DNA of 64,000 nt from Maliibacterium massiliense (lineage in GTDB: Bacteria; Bacillota; Clostridia; Christensenellales; Maliibacteriaceae), in assembly GCF_900604345.1 (NCBI RefSeq), contig NZ_LR026983.1:1488001-1552000 (forward strand), written 5' to 3'. Shown piece after piece: positions 61,383-64,000 of the stretch. The position numbers and the translations under genes are program-made. How positions within the stretch are numbered: position 1 is the stretch's first letter; each line of letters starts with the position of its first letter. A model generated the notes under the pieces. The model was given only the letters and a program-made list of their open reading frames with translations, was not told the DNA's origin and searched no databases.

Positions 61383-61613
61383 ATGGCAATCATTGTCAAT
61401 ATCGACGTCATGCTGGCCAAGCGCAAGATGAGCGTGACGGCGCTTTCGGAAAAAGTGGGCATCAGCATGGCCAACATGTCCATCCTCAAGAACGGCAAGG
61501 CAAAGGCCATCAAAATTGCCACGCTGGATAAGGTGTGCCAGGCGCTGGACTGCCAGCCGGGCGATATCCTGGAGTGGCGCGCCGCGCCCACACAGGAGGA
61601 GGCGCCCGTATGA
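61383..61613 (+). CDS. Small XRE-family transcriptional regulator
   Basis: 76 residues, a minimal Cro/CI-type helix-turn-helix protein of the YozG-like group. 'IVNIDVMLAKRKMSVTALSEKVGISMANMSILKNGKAKAIKIATLDKVCQALDCQPGDILEW' covers the five-helix domain. It is paired with DUF2975 and probably represses the operon through the upstream inverted repeat. The TGA overlaps the next small ORF's ATG. Confidence 0.9.
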   Translation: MAIIVNIDVMLAKRKMSVTALSEKVGISMANMSILKNGKAKAIKIATLDKVCQALDCQPGDILEWRAAPTQEEAPV

Positions 61614-61711
61614 AAAAAGCTTTCCGCCTGCTGTTGACGCTGCCCTATGTCCCTTCGGGCTGCGGATACCGTAGGCAGTGTGCGGACGTGCCGGGAGGTG
61701 GACGGGTGTGA
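61610..61711 (+). CDS. 33-residue small ORF, lipoprotein-signal-like start
   Basis: Starts 'MKKAFRLLLTLPYVPSGC' and ends after 33 residues. The ATG overlaps the XRE stop (ATGA) and is preceded by a strong AGGAGGAGG site with 9-nt spacing. Its TGA overlaps the GTG of the next lipoprotein gene. The basic start, short hydrophobic core and S-G-C resemble a truncated lipoprotein signal. It could be a real peptide, a coupling leader, or a relic whose reading frame was lost. Confidence 0.5.
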   Translation: MKKAFRLLLTLPYVPSGCGYRRQCADVPGGGRV

Positions 61712-62196
61712 GACGGATTTTTGCGCTGCTGCTTGTGCTGCTGTGCGGCATGGGCGGCTGCGCGCGGCAGCTGCCGGCGCATAGCCAGCGCGCGCGCATC
61801 GCAGCATCTATCGGCGTGCGCATTCCTCATGGTGCGCGCGTGCGCTACAGCGACACACACGGCGGTTTTATGGGCGACGGCGTGACGTACGCGGAGGTCA
61901 GCTTTGCGGACGCGGCGCAGGCAGAGGACTTTGCCTGGCAGCTGCCGCGCGCCGAAGGCTGGCAGGCGCTGCCTCTTGCGCACGAGCTGCAAGAGGCGAT
62001 GTACGGCAGCTTCGCCCTCGCCCGGCAGGTGCAGATGCCCGAGGTGCGCCAGGGATACTATTATTTCTATGACCGCTACGCGGATATGTATCCAGGCGAC
62101 GCCGCGCCGCTGCTGGAGCGGCCGGCATTGAACTTCACATTGGCGGTATTTGATAGCGATCACGGCGTTTTGTATTTCTACAGCATCGACACGTAG
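61708..62196 (+). CDS. Lipoprotein of unknown function
   Basis: 162 residues. The signal peptide ('RRIFALLLVLLCGMGGC') ends in the lipobox G-M-G-G-C, so the protein should be membrane-anchored outside. The mature part has no recognised domain; aromatic-rich 'GYYYFYDRYADMYPG' and 'VFDSDHGVLYFYSID' near the end suggest a small beta-rich fold. GTG at 61708 is chosen for the GGGAGGTGG site. It is the last gene of the DUF2975-XRE transcript, coupled to the 33-residue ORF. Confidence 0.72.
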   Translation: MRRIFALLLVLLCGMGGCARQLPAHSQRARIAASIGVRIPHGARVRYSDTHGGFMGDGVTYAEVSFADAAQAEDFAWQLPRAEGWQALPLAHELQEAMYGSFALARQVQMPEVRQGYYYFYDRYADMYPGDAAPLLERPALNFTLAVFDSDHGVLYFYSIDT

Positions 62197-62221
62197 CATT
62201 TTGTGGGAAAAGGCCGTCATG

Positions 62222-62252
62222 GCCGCGGGTACGCAGGGCCCGCGGCTTTTTT
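62222..62252 (+). terminator. Terminator of the DUF2975-XRE-lipoprotein operon
   Basis: GCCGCGGG (62222-62229) pairs with CCCGCGGC (62239-62246), followed by TTTTTT. Confidence 0.9.
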
Positions 62253-62329
62253 GTGCGCTTTGGGGCACAATAAAAGGAAATCCGTGGTATGCTATATACC
62301 AAACGGTGTTGGTTTAGGAGGCGATGTAC

Positions 62330-63244
62330 ATGTTTGACTGCATGATTATCGGCGGGGGTCCCGCGGGGCTGACGGCGGCGCTGTACGCCGCGCGCGGCGG
62401 GCTTTCCACCGTGGTGTTGGAGCGGGGCATGCCGGGCGGGCAGATGGGCACCACGCACCTTGTGGAGAACTACCCGGGCTTTGAGGAGGGGGTGGAAGGG
62501 CCGGACCTTGCGATGCGCATGATGGCGCAGGCGGAGCACTTTGGCGCACAGGTCCGCTACAGCGACGTGACGGCCCTGCGCCTGGAAGGGAAGACCAAAA
62601 CGGCGACGCTGCTGGACGAGAGCGTGGTGCAGGCCAGATGCGCGATACTGGCGCTGGGCGCGTCCCCCCGCAAGCTGGGCATCGAAGGGGAGGAGCGCCT
62701 GCGCGGGGCGGGCGTCTCCTACTGCGCCACGTGCGACGGCGCGTTTTTCCGCGATAAGAACGTGGCGGTCATCGGCGGCGGCGATACGGCGGTGGGCGAT
62801 GCGCTGTATCTGGCGCGCTTTGCCGCGCATGTGCACATTGTGCACCGCAGGGACGCGTTTCGTGCCTCCCACATCCTGGTGGAGCGGATGCGGGAAAACA
62901 AAAAGATCACCGTCAATACCCCCTATGTGCCAGTGGATATCCAGGGCACGGAGGTGGTCACGGGCGTGACGCTGCGCCAGGCGCAGGGGGAAGAGACGCA
63001 GCTGCTTGCATGCGACGGCATCTTTATCGCGGTGGGCAACGACCCGCAGACGGCGCTGGTGAAGGAGCAGGTGGCGCTGGACGCGCGCGGCTACATCATT
63101 ACCGATGCGGCGATGCAGACCTCGCTGGAGGGCGTGTTCGCCGCGGGCGACGCCTGCCAGACATCGCTGCGGCAGATCGTCACCGCGGCGGCGGACGGCG
63201 CCAAGGCGGCCGCCTCGGCGGTGGAATGGCTGATGGTTCGCTAA
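62330..63244 (+). CDS. trxB: Thioredoxin reductase-like FAD/NAD(P)H flavoprotein
   Basis: 304 residues. The FAD site '[19 protein letters not shown]' is at the N-terminus, the redox motif C-A-T-C at C132 and C135, the NAD(P) site '[18 protein letters not shown]' and the closing '[11 protein letters not shown]' are all present. It reduces thioredoxin (or a related small thiol protein) in the cytoplasm. ATG 62330 is preferred, 8 nt after GGAGG; ATG 62324 is too close. No thioredoxin gene is adjacent; the CPYC protein at 17755 is a conceivable partner. A divergent thioredoxin-reductase-like enzyme is possible. Confidence 0.9.
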   Translation: MFDCMIIGGGPAGLTAALYAARGGLSTVVLERGMPGGQMGTTHLVENYPGFEEGVEGPDLAMRMMAQAEHFGAQVRYSDVTALRLEGKTKTATLLDESVVQARCAILALGASPRKLGIEGEERLRGAGVSYCATCDGAFFRDKNVAVIGGGDTAVGDALYLARFAAHVHIVHRRDAFRASHILVERMRENKKITVNTPYVPVDIQGTEVVTGVTLRQAQGEETQLLACDGIFIAVGNDPQTALVKEQVALDARGYIITDAAMQTSLEGVFAAGDACQTSLRQIVTAAADGAKAAASAVEWLMVR

Positions 63245-63250
63245 AAGGCA

Positions 63251-63280
63251 TTGTCACGGACAAGGGGTGCATGCTACAAT
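63251..63280 (+). promoter_or_regulatory. Promoter of glmM
   Basis: TTGTCA (63251-63256), an 18-nt spacer and an extended -10 TGc-TACAAT (63272-63280). Confidence 0.72.
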
Positions 63281-63333
63281 AAGGCAATGTGAAATCGACA
63301 AAATAAGCACTTGTTGAAAGGGGCACCTGCTTT

Positions 63334-64000
63334 ATGGGAAGATTGTTTGGCACCGACGGCGTGCGCGGCGTGGCGGGCAGCGAGCTTACGTGCAAGCTGG
63401 CCTATGACCTGGGCCGCGCAGGGGCGTATGTGTTGGCGACCAACGCGCACCGCCCGCGCATCCTGATTGGGCGCGACACGCGCATCTCGGGCGACATGCT
63501 TGAGGCGGCGCTGGTGGCGGGCATCTGTTCGGTGGGAGCCGAGGCGATTTGCGCCGGCGTCATCCCCACGCCGGGCATCGCGTATCTGACGCGCAAGCAC
63601 GGCTGCGACGCGGGCGTGGTCATCTCCGCCAGCCACAATCCCTTTGCATTCAACGGCATCAAGTTCTTTGACGGGCGGGGCTACAAGCTGCCCGACGCGC
63701 TGGAGGAACGCATCGAGGCCATCATCCTCGATGGGGCGGAGCAGCCGCCCCTGCAGACGGGCAGCGGCATCGGCCGTCGATTGGAGATGCGCGACGCGGC
63801 GCGGCAGTACATAGACTTTGTACAGTCCACCACCGATGTGCTGCTTGGCGGCATGCACATCGTGGTGGACTGCGCCAACGGCGCCACCAGCGCCATCGCG
63901 CCGGTGGTGCTGCGCGAGATGGGCGCGGTGGTCACCAAGCTTTCGGACGATCCTTCCGGCGTCAATATCAACGACAACTGCGGCTCCACGCATCTGGAGC
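63334..64000 (+). CDS. glmM: Phosphoglucosamine mutase GlmM (partial, runs off the edge)
   Basis: The first 222 residues are present. '[15 protein letters not shown]' opens the protein and the phosphoserine is S100 in '[15 protein letters not shown]'. GlmM converts glucosamine-6-phosphate to glucosamine-1-phosphate for UDP-GlcNAc and peptidoglycan. The metal-binding and sugar-binding loops expected later lie beyond the window. ATG behind GAAAGGGG. It follows trxB after 89 nt with its own promoter. Confidence 0.95.
   Translation, partial: MGRLFGTDGVRGVAGSELTCKLAYDLGRAGAYVLATNAHRPRILIGRDTRISGDMLEAALVAGICSVGAEAICAGVIPTPGIAYLTRKHGCDAGVVISASHNPFAFNGIKFFDGRGYKLPDALEERIEAIILDGAEQPPLQTGSGIGRRLEMRDAARQYIDFVQSTTDVLLGGMHIVVDCANGATSAIAPVVLREMGAVVTKLSDDPSGVNINDNCGSTHLE

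Overview
This 64 kb window is a GC-rich (by eye about 60-65 %) chromosomal segment from a Gram-positive anaerobe, most likely a member of the class Clostridia. Four things point there. The rpoBC, str, S10, spc and alpha clusters are fused in the order rpoB-rpoC-L7Ae-rpsL-rpsG-fusA-tuf-rpsJ...rplQ-ecfA1-ecfA2-ecfT-truA-rplM-rpsI. An L7Ae-family protein follows rpoC and a KOW-domain protein sits between map and infA. A homocitrate/isopropylmalate-synthase-like protein resembles clostridial Re-citrate synthases. Ribosome-binding sites are strong and GGAGG-like. The closest genus cannot be named from sequence reading alone.

Layout. Positions 1-458 are the tail of an rRNA operon (23S 3' end, 5S, tRNA-Asn). 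A gene-free stretch to 1121 follows, with terminators, a duplicated 3' half of the tRNA and 78-bp direct repeats. Positions 1122-4718 are a thiazole-branch thiamine operon (thiS, thiF, thiG, thiH, tenI). It is preceded by a promoter and a very strong terminator-like hairpin, but no recognisable TPP riboswitch. Positions 4793-26691 are mixed single genes and small operons: an esterase, an aldo/keto reductase, a frameshifted SLOG-type gene divergent from a ribbon-helix-helix gene, lipoproteins, a metallo-beta-lactamase-fold hydrolase, GNAT acetyltransferases, degV, typA, an AI-2E-family permease with ridA, a glutaredoxin-like protein, an aspartate-type aminotransferase with a putative Re-citrate synthase, cstA, an orphan P-loop protein, thrC and trpS.

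Positions 26968-60154 are the transcription/translation super-cluster: rpoB, rpoC, L7Ae, the str operon, the S10-spc-alpha clusters with secY, adk, map, infA and rpoA, the energising module of an ECF vitamin transporter, truA, and rplM-rpsI. Clear promoters precede rpoB, the L7Ae/str operon, rpsJ and rplM. Structured leaders or gaps lie between rpoB and rpoC, rpsL and rpsG, tuf and rpsJ, and rpmJ and rpsM. These are plausible sites of ribosomal-protein autoregulation. After it come a YbaK-type editing protein, a DUF2975/XRE pair with an operator-like inverted repeat, a tiny coupled ORF, a lipoprotein, a thioredoxin-reductase-like flavoprotein, and glmM, which runs off the right edge.

How it works together: most of the window is growth machinery (rRNA, ribosomal proteins, RNA polymerase, elongation factors, secretion, methionine removal, tRNA charging and modification). 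The left part adds cofactor (thiamine thiazole), amino-acid (aspartate, threonine) and stress or detoxification functions. I found no phage, transposon, CRISPR array or complete defence system. The candidates most worth a second look are regulatory: the thi leader hairpin, the rpmJ-rpsM attenuator-like hairpin, the large rpsL-rpsG gap, the multi-hairpin gap after typA, the codon-usage break in tuf, and the homopolymer frameshift in the SLOG gene.
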